Source of the DNA: an uncultured Phycisphaerales bacterium
Lineage (GTDB): Bacteria; Planctomycetota; Phycisphaerae; Tepidisphaerales; Tepidisphaeraceae
Length of the DNA stretch: 64,000 bases
Direction of reading: 5' to 3'
Assembly (NCBI GenBank): GCA_903871935.1
Contig: CAIQIQ010000151.1
Coordinates: 27,088-91,087 of the forward strand
Shown here: piece after piece, positions 9,486 through 16,998 of the stretch
Position numbering within the stretch: the first letter of the stretch is position 1
Layout: each line of letters begins with the position of its first letter
Position numbers and translations under genes: made by a program
Notes under the pieces: generated by a model
What the model was told of the DNA's origin: nothing
Seen by the model: the letters and a program-made list of their open reading frames with translations, nothing else
Databases searched by the model: none

Positions 9486-11882
9486 ATGCTGTTCTCATCT
9501 TCCCAACAAAACCGGACACGCGCACTACGGCGCCAGAACGTCCTTGCGCAGGCCGCACGGATTGAGTCGTTGGAAATGCGCACGCTCTTGAGCGCCTGGT
9601 ATGTATCGACGACGGGTTCGGATACTGCGGCAGGGACGCTCGCCGCACCGCTGCAGACAGTTCAGGCGGCGATCAACAAGGCGGCATCGGGTGATACGAT
9701 CACGCTGCGCGGCGGCACGTATGCCGGCGGCATCAAGATCACAACGCCTGGACTCACGATCCAGGGGTACACGGGCGAAACGGCGAAGATCGCCGCATCC
9801 AACACCGACGCCAATGTCCAGGTCAGCGTGGATATCGGCGAAAACGCCAGTAACACGAAACTGATCAACCTCGATATTTCCGGTGGTTACTACTACGCCA
9901 TCAAGACCGAGAGCACCTGGGATACCGGTGCAAGCAATCCGCACGGGCCGTCGAACCTGTTCATCAGTGGGTGCAAGGTGCACGACTCCGGCCGCGACGT
10001 GATCAAGTTCACACCGGCAACGGATTACAGCATTATCCAGAACAGCGAGATATACAATTCCGGGCGCCGCGACCCATCCAATGCCGAGGGGATTGATGCG
10101 GTGCAGGCGAACTACGCCATCGTGCGCGACTCTGTGATCCACGACACCACCACCAATGGTATCTACTATAAGGGTGGATCGATCAACACCCTGATCGAGC
10201 GGAACAAGGTCTATAACGCGGCATATTCCGGCATTCTGCTGGGACAGGCGAGCGACGAGAACTGGTTCAACACCAGTGTGAACCCGAACTACTATGAGAG
10301 CATCGGCGGCATCGTCCGCGACAACATCGTGTACAACACGCAGGGCGCTGGAATCGGCGCGTGGGCCGCTCAGAATGCGCAAATCTATAACAATACCATG
10401 GTGAACGTGGCTCAGACCATGTTCGGTGGCATCCTTATCCAGGGGCAGGAACACTGGCCCAGCACCGGTCCCCTTGCCGGGCAGGATGTGGTCATACCCT
10501 CCAACAACGTGACGATCTACAACAACGTCGTGCAGATGAGCAGCGCCCGCCCGGTGCTGAACATTCGCACCGGTGGCCTGACCGGCACACTGACGATGAG
10601 TAATAACGACTACTACAACACCGGCACTGGAAAGGTGTCGGACGATGTGCATGCCTACTATGGTGGGCTCGCGGGTTGGCAGACGCTGGGATATGACAGC
10701 AACTCGATCTGGGCTAGTGCCCAGCTCGATGCGACCGGCAGCAACTACAAGCTGACCAGCAGCAGCCCGGCCATCGATGCAGGCAAGACGGCGCCGGCCG
10801 CATACGACTTTGGCATGAATGGCAGGCCATCGGGCGCAGCGTTCGACATTGGCGCCTGGGAGTTCGGCGGCACGGCTACGTCGGCCCCGACGCCGACTCC
10901 AACGCCTACCCCTACTCCGACACCTACGCCAACGCCGACTCCAACGCCAACGCCGACTCCTACCCCAACGCCGACGCCCACTCCAACCTTTACTCCGGCC
11001 TGGACAACCAGCACGTTTACAGCGCAGAAAGGCGCCTTCACGGTCGAGTGGGATGCAACGCCGAAGATGGCGAAGCAGGACATGGCCATGGGGCTGGCCA
11101 ATGGCACAGCGACATCGGTCGCGGGCCTTGCCGCCATCGTCCGCTTCAGTGACACGGGCGTCATCGATGCCCGCAATGGCGGGACCTATGCTGCTCTGGC
11201 GAGTGTCGCGTACTCTGCCAACAGCAAGTACCACATTAAGATAGTGGCCAACGTCACCGCCCACACGTACGACGTCTATGTGACTGACCCCTCGGGCAAA
11301 GTGACCCAGATCGCCAAGGCCTACGCATTCCGCACGGAACAGGCGGCGGTAACGCAGTTGAATAGCCGTGCAACGTATAACTTCACGGGTGACGCGACTC
11401 TTACCAGCCCAGTCATCTCAACAGTTGCCACAACGCCTACGCCTACGCCTACCCCTACTCCTACCCCGACGCCCGTCGGTGTGGTGCACAATCTGGCGAG
11501 CGGCGCAACGGCTACCGCATCTGGTCAAGAGAGTACTGCAACAGCGGCGGCGAACGCCATCGACGCCAGCGGCACGACCCGCTGGGCCTCTGGCGGTTGG
11601 ACGACGATGAGCCAGCCCAAGTGGATCCAGGTTGACCTTGGTGCTCAGCACACCCTCACCAGTGTAAACATCAACTGGGAATGGGCAGCTGCCTCGAACT
11701 ACCAGATCCAGGTGAGCAACGACGGAGTCAACTGGACGACGGCCGCCACCGTCACCGATGGTGCCCAAGGCCAGAAGAACACCGCCGTTGCTGCCACCGG
11801 CAGGTATGTGCGGGTCTACTGCACTAAAGCGGCCACACTCTATGGTTACTCCATGTGGGATCTTCAGGTGATGGGGTATTAA
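9486..11882 (+). CDS. Secreted right-handed beta-helix protein with Pro-Thr linkers and an F5/8 type C (discoidin) domain
   Basis: A 798-residue extracellular protein. Residues 25-38 hold IESLEMRTLLSA, the LE-x-R-x-LLS motif common at the N terminus of planctomycete exported proteins. It is followed by a pectate-lyase-like parallel beta-helix (about 38-460; DUF1565-like opening STTGSDTAAGTLAAPLQTVQAAI and repeated NN/SN turns). A long (Pro-Thr)n linker (10887-10989) leads to a roughly 140-residue beta-rich domain. A second Pro-Thr linker (11433-11475) leads to a C-terminal discoidin/F5-8C domain (ANAIDASGTTRWAS, WIQVDLG, YVRVY). These modules suggest polysaccharide binding or cleavage on the outside; catalytic residues were not identified, so it may be a lyase or only a binding/adhesion protein. 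Confidence 0.85.
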   Translation: MLFSSSQQNRTRALRRQNVLAQAARIESLEMRTLLSAWYVSTTGSDTAAGTLAAPLQTVQAAINKAASGDTITLRGGTYAGGIKITTPGLTIQGYTGETAKIAASNTDANVQVSVDIGENASNTKLINLDISGGYYYAIKTESTWDTGASNPHGPSNLFISGCKVHDSGRDVIKFTPATDYSIIQNSEIYNSGRRDPSNAEGIDAVQANYAIVRDSVIHDTTTNGIYYKGGSINTLIERNKVYNAAYSGILLGQASDENWFNTSVNPNYYESIGGIVRDNIVYNTQGAGIGAWAAQNAQIYNNTMVNVAQTMFGGILIQGQEHWPSTGPLAGQDVVIPSNNVTIYNNVVQMSSARPVLNIRTGGLTGTLTMSNNDYYNTGTGKVSDDVHAYYGGLAGWQTLGYDSNSIWASAQLDATGSNYKLTSSSPAIDAGKTAPAAYDFGMNGRPSGAAFDIGAWEFGGTATSAPTPTPTPTPTPTPTPTPTPTPTPTPTPTPTPTPTFTPAWTTSTFTAQKGAFTVEWDATPKMAKQDMAMGLANGTATSVAGLAAIVRFSDTGVIDARNGGTYAALASVAYSANSKYHIKIVANVTAHTYDVYVTDPSGKVTQIAKAYAFRTEQAAVTQLNSRATYNFTGDATLTSPVISTVATTPTPTPTPTPTPTPVGVVHNLASGATATASGQESTATAAANAIDASGTTRWASGGWTTMSQPKWIQVDLGAQHTLTSVNINWEWAAASNYQIQVSNDGVNWTTAATVTDGAQGQKNTAVAATGRYVRVYCTKAATLYGYSMWDLQVMGY
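10887..10989 (+). repeat. Proline-threonine codon repeat (linker 1)
   Basis: A run of alternating Pro and Thr codons with synonymous variation (CCG/CCA/CCT/CCC and ACG/ACT/ACC/ACA) inside the beta-helix gene. It encodes an extended inter-domain linker. The codon variation argues for selection on the protein rather than recent slippage alone. Confidence 0.85.
11433..11475 (+). repeat. Proline-threonine codon repeat (linker 2)
   Basis: A second, shorter Pro-Thr linker in the same gene, separating the middle beta-rich domain from the discoidin-like domain. Confidence 0.8.
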
Positions 11883-11912
11883 CAGCTGCAAGACTGGCAA
11901 CGATGCTTTTGC

Positions 11913-11940
11913 GAAGCCGGCTCCTCAAGGGGCCGGCTTC
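11913..11940. terminator. Strong stem-loop between two convergent genes
   Basis: A 12-bp stem (11913-11924 with 11929-11940, one T-G pair, loop TCAA) lies between the beta-helix stop (11882) and the dacB stop (11979). There is no long T tract, so intrinsic termination is likely only partial. Confidence 0.6.
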
Positions 11941-11978
11941 GTGCGTTATCGTCTGTCGAAGGTCGATGCTGGACGGAA

Positions 11979-13430
11979 TCACCCACCGCTCGCGGCCTTA
12001 TCCAAGGCTTCCACGATATCATCCTGCAGCGGCTTGATGCTCGAATTGGAGAGGTCGGGTATATCGTTCATCAGGATCGAGAATGCATACCAGTCGCCCG
12101 CACGGGTCTTCAGGTAGCCCGACAGCGCCGAGACATTGGCGATAAAGCCGGTCTTCGCAAATACCCGGCCGCGCAGAGAGCCGGTGAACCGTTTGCGGAG
12201 TGTGCCGTCAACGCCACCGATTGGCAGAGAATCGAGAAAGGCGCTCTTTGACGATGAGAAGTAGTTGTGCATCAGCACGCGAACCATGGCATCGGCGGTG
12301 GTCGCGTTCTCACGGGAGAGCCCCGAACCGTCATCGAGGCGAAAATCACTCTCCGGTATGCCAAGCTCTTTCAGGAACCGGCCAACCACGGCCGTGCCGT
12401 TCTGCCAGGAACCCTGGCCAACCGTGGCGCCAAGGCGTTTGCAGAATGCCTCGGCGTACAGGTTCATGGAATCTTTATTGCAGCGGTTAATCGCGGTAGG
12501 CAGCGGGGTCTCGAATATGCAGAGCACCTGCCATTGCTGGGCCTTGGTTGCGGGGTCGGCCTTGGCATACTGCTGCCGGGTCGATCCATCCCGCAGGGTG
12601 GTGCCTGATACCTGGATGCCACGGGATTTGAGCAGGTCGGTGAATACCGTTCCCGCGTACATGGGCGGGTCGTGGATCGTCAAGCTGACGTCACAGGCCT
12701 TCTCAACGGTGCCTTTGAGTTGCACATCGTTGGTGCCAGGCTCTCGCGCCAAAATCACGGCATTGCTCTGCCCGGCCATGCAACTGTCACTCAGCACATG
12801 GACATAGCTGGTCGCGGGTCGGGTGGTCCATGTGGCTGGACCGCCGCGCCGTTCGCGAATCAGGAACTCGATCAGATTTGTGTTGAAATTCAGGCCGCCG
12901 ACCTGTGCCCCTGACGACATGAATTGGTGTTTCGCCCAGCGTGGATGGAGAAACTCGGTGTCGAAGATGCTGTCATCGACGACGACATTGGCCACGGACG
13001 TGATGTTGCGCTTGGCGAGTTGGTCGGCCCAGTCGTCAAAGACGGCCAGTTGGCTCCAGCCGATCTTGTCCATCAGCTCTATGTCGCCAAGTGTCGGGTC
13101 GCCATCGCCCCAGAGGACCAGATCGTTCCCATGGCGGACGAGCATCGTCCGAAAGCGGAACTGTGGCGTGAGGACATGCAGGGCCGCCGACGTCGTCAGC
13201 ACCTTCATATTGCTGGCCGGCATCAGCAGCAAATGCGGATTCTGCTGGAATACGATGCGACAGGAGTCGGCCCGATCTGAGAGCTTGACGATCTCAACGC
13301 CGATGCGAGCACGCGTCAAAAGCTTATCGGAGAGAGCACGTTTGATATCCCCGGTGAGATCAGCGGCGGCTGTATTGACCAGGCCAGCGACTGCCAGGGC
13401 AGCGGCGATGAAGAACCTTAGTTTACACAT
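11979..13430 (-). CDS. dacB: D-alanyl-D-alanine carboxypeptidase/endopeptidase (PBP4, peptidase S13)
   Basis: Trims peptidoglycan stem peptides or cross-links in the periplasm. The 483-residue protein from the ATG at 13430 begins with a Sec signal peptide (MCKLRFFIAAALAVAGL, cleavage after NTAAA). The three penicillin-binding motifs are present: S-x-x-K as Ser73-Asn-Met-Lys76, SGLSREN (S-x-N), and FAKTGF (KTG). The long insert between the first two motifs is typical of class C PBPs. An in-frame TTG at 13439 is less likely. Peptidoglycan was long doubted in planctomycetes but is now established, so the gene is meaningful. It is monocistronic. Confidence 0.92.
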   Translation of the reverse strand: MCKLRFFIAAALAVAGLVNTAAADLTGDIKRALSDKLLTRARIGVEIVKLSDRADSCRIVFQQNPHLLLMPASNMKVLTTSAALHVLTPQFRFRTMLVRHGNDLVLWGDGDPTLGDIELMDKIGWSQLAVFDDWADQLAKRNITSVANVVVDDSIFDTEFLHPRWAKHQFMSSGAQVGGLNFNTNLIEFLIRERRGGPATWTTRPATSYVHVLSDSCMAGQSNAVILAREPGTNDVQLKGTVEKACDVSLTIHDPPMYAGTVFTDLLKSRGIQVSGTTLRDGSTRQQYAKADPATKAQQWQVLCIFETPLPTAINRCNKDSMNLYAEAFCKRLGATVGQGSWQNGTAVVGRFLKELGIPESDFRLDDGSGLSRENATTADAMVRVLMHNYFSSSKSAFLDSLPIGGVDGTLRKRFTGSLRGRVFAKTGFIANVSALSGYLKTRAGDWYAFSILMNDIPDLSNSSIKPLQDDIVEALDKAASGG

Positions 13431-13622
13431 AGCGACCAAGCAAAGAATTGGTGACGAAGAAACGGCGGCCGTCCATCGGACACCCGTAAGTTACCGGCCT
13501 GAGCCGTGAAGGCAAGTGGCGCTGTGGGCAATTGTACTCAAACGGTCTCGAGTCGCTGTGGTGTAGTTCACCAAAGAACGAAGATCTCTGCGGCTATGAT
13601 CAGTGGAGGAGCGCGACACACC

Positions 13623-13982
13623 ATGAGGATCGATCATGTGGCCGTTGATGCACCGAAACTGGATGAGACCGTGCAGTGGTACATAAAGCAGTTCGGGGCA
13701 TCCGTGCTCTACCAGGATGCCACCTGGGCATTCCTGAAAGTTGGCGGCAGCAAGCTGGCACTGCTGACGCCGGGGCAGCATCCGCCGCATATTGCATTTG
13801 CGGTGACCGATATCGAACTGGAACAACTGGCCGGCCAGCAGAACCAGGTCATCAAGGCGCACCGCGACGGCACCCGCAGCTTCTATACCGCTGACCCGTC
13901 TGGCAATCCGGTCGAGTTCATCTCCTACCCGCCTGGCAATGCCTACGAGAGCACACCCGAACGTCCGGGTGTTCAGCCGTGA
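13623..13982 (+). CDS. VOC (glyoxalase/bleomycin-resistance) family protein
   Basis: A 119-residue single-domain protein. The start at 13623 is supported by GGAGGA upstream (13605-13610). It has the VOC pattern: MRIDHVAVDAPKLDETVQWY at the N terminus, HIAFAVTD in the middle, and FYTADPSGNPVEFISY at the end. These provide the usual His/Glu metal ligands (His5, His59, Glu107 by position). The substrate is unknown; VOC proteins include lyases, dioxygenases and resistance proteins. Its last ten bases overlap the end of the convergent gene at 13973. Confidence 0.85.
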   Translation: MRIDHVAVDAPKLDETVQWYIKQFGASVLYQDATWAFLKVGGSKLALLTPGQHPPHIAFAVTDIELEQLAGQQNQVIKAHRDGTRSFYTADPSGNPVEFISYPPGNAYESTPERPGVQP

Positions 13983-14629
13983 TCGCTTCCCCTCTGGACG
14001 GTCGGCCATAGCGCCACGGTGCAGATGCGGTGGCCAATACGGTCCTGAATGGGCACAGACCGCACCTGGCGGAAGCCGGCGAGGACCTCCTTCTCCGCGA
14101 GCACCAGTTCGAGCAGGTCCAGGTCTTTTGCCAGGATCTGATCCGACTCATTGAAGACGACCAGAAGCAGTGCTCCCTCCTCGATCAGGGGATCCCGTTC
14201 CATCTTCATCAGGTCCGCGACGATGGCATTGCGCCACTGTGCACCATAACCGGCGTGGCGCACGCCACCTTCACGATACTGCCAGGCTGCCTTGATCTCG
14301 AGCCAGAGCGCTTCCTGGGGCCGGGCGACATCCTTCGGCGCAAACAGGTCGGGAGGATGGCTATCGAGCTGGAGCGGAAAGCCTTTGGCAGTAAGTGCCA
14401 AGTCACAGCGGGCGCGGTGTGAGAGTTTGCGTCCCGAGGTCGATGGGTAATGAACTTCGCGTGACACCTCGTAGGACTGGGCGAGGCCACTGGCAAGCAG
14501 GGCATGCAGGTCGACCTCGCTCAACGAGTCCAGGCCATAGACGGCCTGTTCAAGGCGCAGCTCGGCTTCGCGCTGCTTGAGGATGACCTCAAGATCATTT
14601 GCGAGTGTGTGCAGGTCATATCGATTCAT
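13973..14629 (-). CDS. Hypothetical protein with a putative PD-(D/E)XK nuclease-like core
   Basis: A 218-residue protein from the ATG at 14629 (MNRYDLHTLANDL); ATGs at 14638 and 14641 are also possible. I do not recognise the family. The order E58 (SREVHYP), D76 (RARCDLAL) and E111-x-K113 (LWLEIKAAW) matches the PD-(D/E)XK nuclease pattern, with hydrophobic strands around each. No transmembrane segment or signal is visible. No methyltransferase lies nearby, so a classical restriction system is not supported. It is divergent from the gmhB-like gene and overlaps the VOC gene end. Confidence 0.7.
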   Translation of the reverse strand: MNRYDLHTLANDLEVILKQREAELRLEQAVYGLDSLSEVDLHALLASGLAQSYEVSREVHYPSTSGRKLSHRARCDLALTAKGFPLQLDSHPPDLFAPKDVARPQEALWLEIKAAWQYREGGVRHAGYGAQWRNAIVADLMKMERDPLIEEGALLLVVFNESDQILAKDLDLLELVLAEKEVLAGFRQVRSVPIQDRIGHRICTVALWPTVQRGSDHG

Positions 14630-14684
14630 TAGCGGCATCATACCAACTTGACTCGAACACCCTGGCGGCTGATAAAGGCCCGCA

Positions 14685-15260
14685 ATGAAGCGACCAGCCG
14701 TATTCCTCGACCGCGACAACACGCTTATTGCGTCAGATTGCTATCTTGGCGATCCTGCGAAGGTGGTGTTGATCAAGGGCGCGGCCGACCTGATCGCGGA
14801 GGTGCGCACGCTGGGATACGCTGTCGTAGTGGTCTCCAACCAGTCAGGAATCGCCCGGGGAATGTTTACTGAGTCGGATACCGACGCAGTGAATGCCCGC
14901 CTTGATGAGTTGCTGCGCACGGCGAACCGCGAGGCTATCGTCGACGCGCACTATTACTGCCCCCATCATCCGCAGGCTCCGATCGAGCGTTACCGGAAGG
15001 ATTGCTCGTGCCGTAAACCCAAACCCGGCATGCTCCTGGATGCCGCCCGTTACCTGAAGCTGGATCTCTCGCGAAGCTGGATGGTGGGTGATGCCCCACG
15101 CGACATCGACGCTGGAGCGGCCGCCGGCTGCCGGACGATCCTATTCGTGGATGCCGGTCTGCCTGCCTCGGTGGCCGCGGCTGAGAAGGGCACGGCGGTT
15201 CCCGATTGTGTCGTTTCATCTCTGGTTCAGGCGGCTCATCGCATTGCGGGCAACAGATAG
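14685..15260 (+). CDS. gmhB: HAD-family phosphatase, D-glycero-manno-heptose-1,7-bisphosphate 7-phosphatase type
   Basis: A 191-residue HAD phosphatase. Motif I is FLDRDNTL (usually DRDGT), motif II is VVVSNQSGIARG, motif III is the lysine in CRKPKPGM, and motif IV is MVGDAPRDIDAG. The zinc-binding insert CPHHPQAP...CSCRKPKPG (Cys-x-His...Cys-x-Cys) is the hallmark of the GmhB subgroup; histidinol phosphatases share it. Probable role: nucleotide-activated heptose synthesis for lipopolysaccharide. The Asn in place of Gly in motif I is a mild deviation. Confidence 0.85.
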   Translation: MKRPAVFLDRDNTLIASDCYLGDPAKVVLIKGAADLIAEVRTLGYAVVVVSNQSGIARGMFTESDTDAVNARLDELLRTANREAIVDAHYYCPHHPQAPIERYRKDCSCRKPKPGMLLDAARYLKLDLSRSWMVGDAPRDIDAGAAAGCRTILFVDAGLPASVAAAEKGTAVPDCVVSSLVQAAHRIAGNR

Positions 15261-15276
15261 CCCAGACCACAAACAG

Positions 15277-16617
15277 TCAGTTGGCCGTGTCCCCGGAGGT
15301 GCCTCGGGCTCTGAGAACCTTGAACTTCCGGTATCCCATGTCCAGATACCGTTGTATCGGGAAGTCGGTCATCCCCTGCGTGAAAAAGTAGCTGAACCGA
15401 TGCTGTGAACACTCGAACTGGGCACCGGGCATCTCCTTGTTCAACTTCGAGACCGATGTGTAGCAGATCCGGCTGGGGCAGTGATACATGCACCCGGCGT
15501 TCAAGAACAATCGAATCCGCGCTTTGACGTCCTTAGGGAAACTGTCCAGCAGAGCATAGTTGGTGTTGAATGACTCGGGCAATGGCACGATGGTGTCAAA
15601 GACTTCCAGTGCCTTAAGCAGTTTCTCAGCGGTATCGGTCTCGCGTATGACTGAAGCTTCGATCTTGTAGAGAGGAAAATCCTGGCGGATCCACTGTGCC
15701 AGCGTCTCTCGGACAACGATGACCGAGTTACCTTCGCGGTGGTGCATCTCCAGGAATGGTCTCTCCTGTTCGTAGTCTTCGCGGGTGACCAGCTTGTTGG
15801 TCAGCGGGATGCGGAAGCCGATGCCATTTGCATACATCCATTTCAGATCGGCATCATCGAGGTCCGGATTCTGGAAGGGCCGGCCACCATAAAGCCGACA
15901 GCGCTGGTGAAAGCCAAAGAACGAGTCAACGTTCTTAAGCGGCAATGAGGCAAACTGCTCCTGCAGCAGTTGAGATACACTAGACTTCTTCCTTCTCGCG
16001 GAAATGGTCAGGGTATAGTCAGTAATCGCCGTTGCGGCCGCCTGGTCCGGTTGCGGCTCACACGCCGCGGCCGACAGGGAGGGCTGGGTGCGGGCCAACT
16101 TCTTCGCCTGAATCTTCTTCGCAGTCTCCATTGCCTGCATATCCATGGGTTGGATTTGCAGGCTCTTCTGGATCGTCGCTTCGGCTTCATCCAGGCGATC
16201 CGCGTTCAGCATTACGGCTGCCAGTTTCGTGTTGAAATCCAAATTGTCTGGTTCAATGTCGCAGACACGCCGAAGCATTTCGATTGCCTCATCCCACCGC
16301 TGCGCTGCGTTGAGTGCCAGCCCCAAATTCAGCAAGTACAAGCCGGGCGGATCCTCCGATGCGTTGAGAGCCCTGCGGAATCGCTTGATCGCCTCGTCTA
16401 TCTGGTTTTGGTGAAATGCGATCACCCCCCACAATTCGATGACATCCAGTTGCCGCGGGTCTCTGGACAGCAGGTAGCAGCAGATCTGCTCTGCCCGATC
16501 TATTTCGCTCGCCTGATAGCTTGCAAAGGCCATCAGTTCTTGTGCGCTGCCGGGTCGTTCGGACGCCCGGCGCGGGAGGGGATGCATATCCGGCCCATAA
16601 TCACTGTCGCCCAACAT
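15277..16617 (-). CDS. TPR-repeat protein with an unassigned Cys-containing C-terminal domain
   Basis: A 446-residue protein from the ATG at 16617, with GGGAGAAG upstream. Residues about 25-165 form tetratricopeptide repeats (NLGLALNAAQRWDEAIEML, AAVMLNADRLDEAEATI). A charged, Ala/Gln-rich linker follows. The C-terminal 230 residues form an alpha/beta domain with ANGIGFRIPLTNKLVT, HREGNSVIVVRETLAQWI and NAGCMYHCPSRIC (C-x3-C-x4-C). That cysteine cluster and the strand pattern are loosely reminiscent of U32-like or radical-SAM-like TIM barrels, but the spacing is not a canonical radical-SAM motif. Function unknown. It is soluble with no signal peptide. Confidence 0.75.
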   Translation of the reverse strand: MLGDSDYGPDMHPLPRRASERPGSAQELMAFASYQASEIDRAEQICCYLLSRDPRQLDVIELWGVIAFHQNQIDEAIKRFRRALNASEDPPGLYLLNLGLALNAAQRWDEAIEMLRRVCDIEPDNLDFNTKLAAVMLNADRLDEAEATIQKSLQIQPMDMQAMETAKKIQAKKLARTQPSLSAAACEPQPDQAAATAITDYTLTISARRKKSSVSQLLQEQFASLPLKNVDSFFGFHQRCRLYGGRPFQNPDLDDADLKWMYANGIGFRIPLTNKLVTREDYEQERPFLEMHHREGNSVIVVRETLAQWIRQDFPLYKIEASVIRETDTAEKLLKALEVFDTIVPLPESFNTNYALLDSFPKDVKARIRLFLNAGCMYHCPSRICYTSVSKLNKEMPGAQFECSQHRFSYFFTQGMTDFPIQRYLDMGYRKFKVLRARGTSGDTAN

Positions 16618-16875
16618 GGTCTTCTCCCATGTTTCAATTCATTTCACCTTGAGAATAGACCGCTCTCACGCGCAGCAGCCTGAACAAAGACGCAAAGAAA
16701 GAGGCAACTGCTCGTGAGATCGGCAGAACCTGTATATTGTCCTTCATGATGACATACTGTGGCGGCAAAACAAGCAAATCTTTCGCAGTATGGGAAAACC
16801 ATCAGGTTGCGAAAGAGATAGAGCAGACGGATGTATGGCTAGAGAACTGAGCCGGGAGTGCCCGGCTGAGAGTGG
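16618..16875. other. Intergenic region with one stem-loop
   Basis: This gap contains the upstream region of the TPR gene and a perfect 7-bp stem AGCCGGG/CCCGGCT (16850-16856 and 16861-16867, loop AGTG). Read on the minus strand the stem lies just after the coding remnant at 16876-16998, so it may be the old terminator of the homospermidine synthase operon. Confidence 0.45.
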
Positions 16876-16998
16876 TCAGTAACCTTGGCTGCCGATGTTG
16901 TTCACCGCGATCGCGGTGAACGGCGGCATGTGCATGACCTCGGCTGAAGATCAAAGACCTGGGCCACCATTTCGAGCTTGCCATCTCGAGACCGTATG
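16876..16998 (-). pseudogene. Frameshifted 3' coding remnant behind homospermidine synthase
   Basis: Directly after the hss stop, one frame reads DGKLEMVAQVFDLQP and a second frame continues as AEVMHMPPFTAIAVNNIGSQGY followed by TGA at 16876-16878. Joined across a one-base shift near 16940 they give protein-like sequence. The ending FTAIAVNNIGSQGY resembles the hss C terminus FTTFLVNNISGDGY (8 of 14 identical). I read it as the leftover 3' end of a duplicated or replaced gene. A chance resemblance is possible. Confidence 0.4.

Noticed and set aside
9525..11264. 579-codon minus-strand open frame opposite the beta-helix gene
   Set aside because: It includes Arg/Gly repeats that are only the complement of the Pro-Thr linker; no protein family pattern is visible.
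13973..14722. Longer form of the putative nuclease-like gene overlapping the gmhB start
   Set aside because: The extra N-terminal residues overlap the divergent gene; ATGs at 14629-14641 avoid this.
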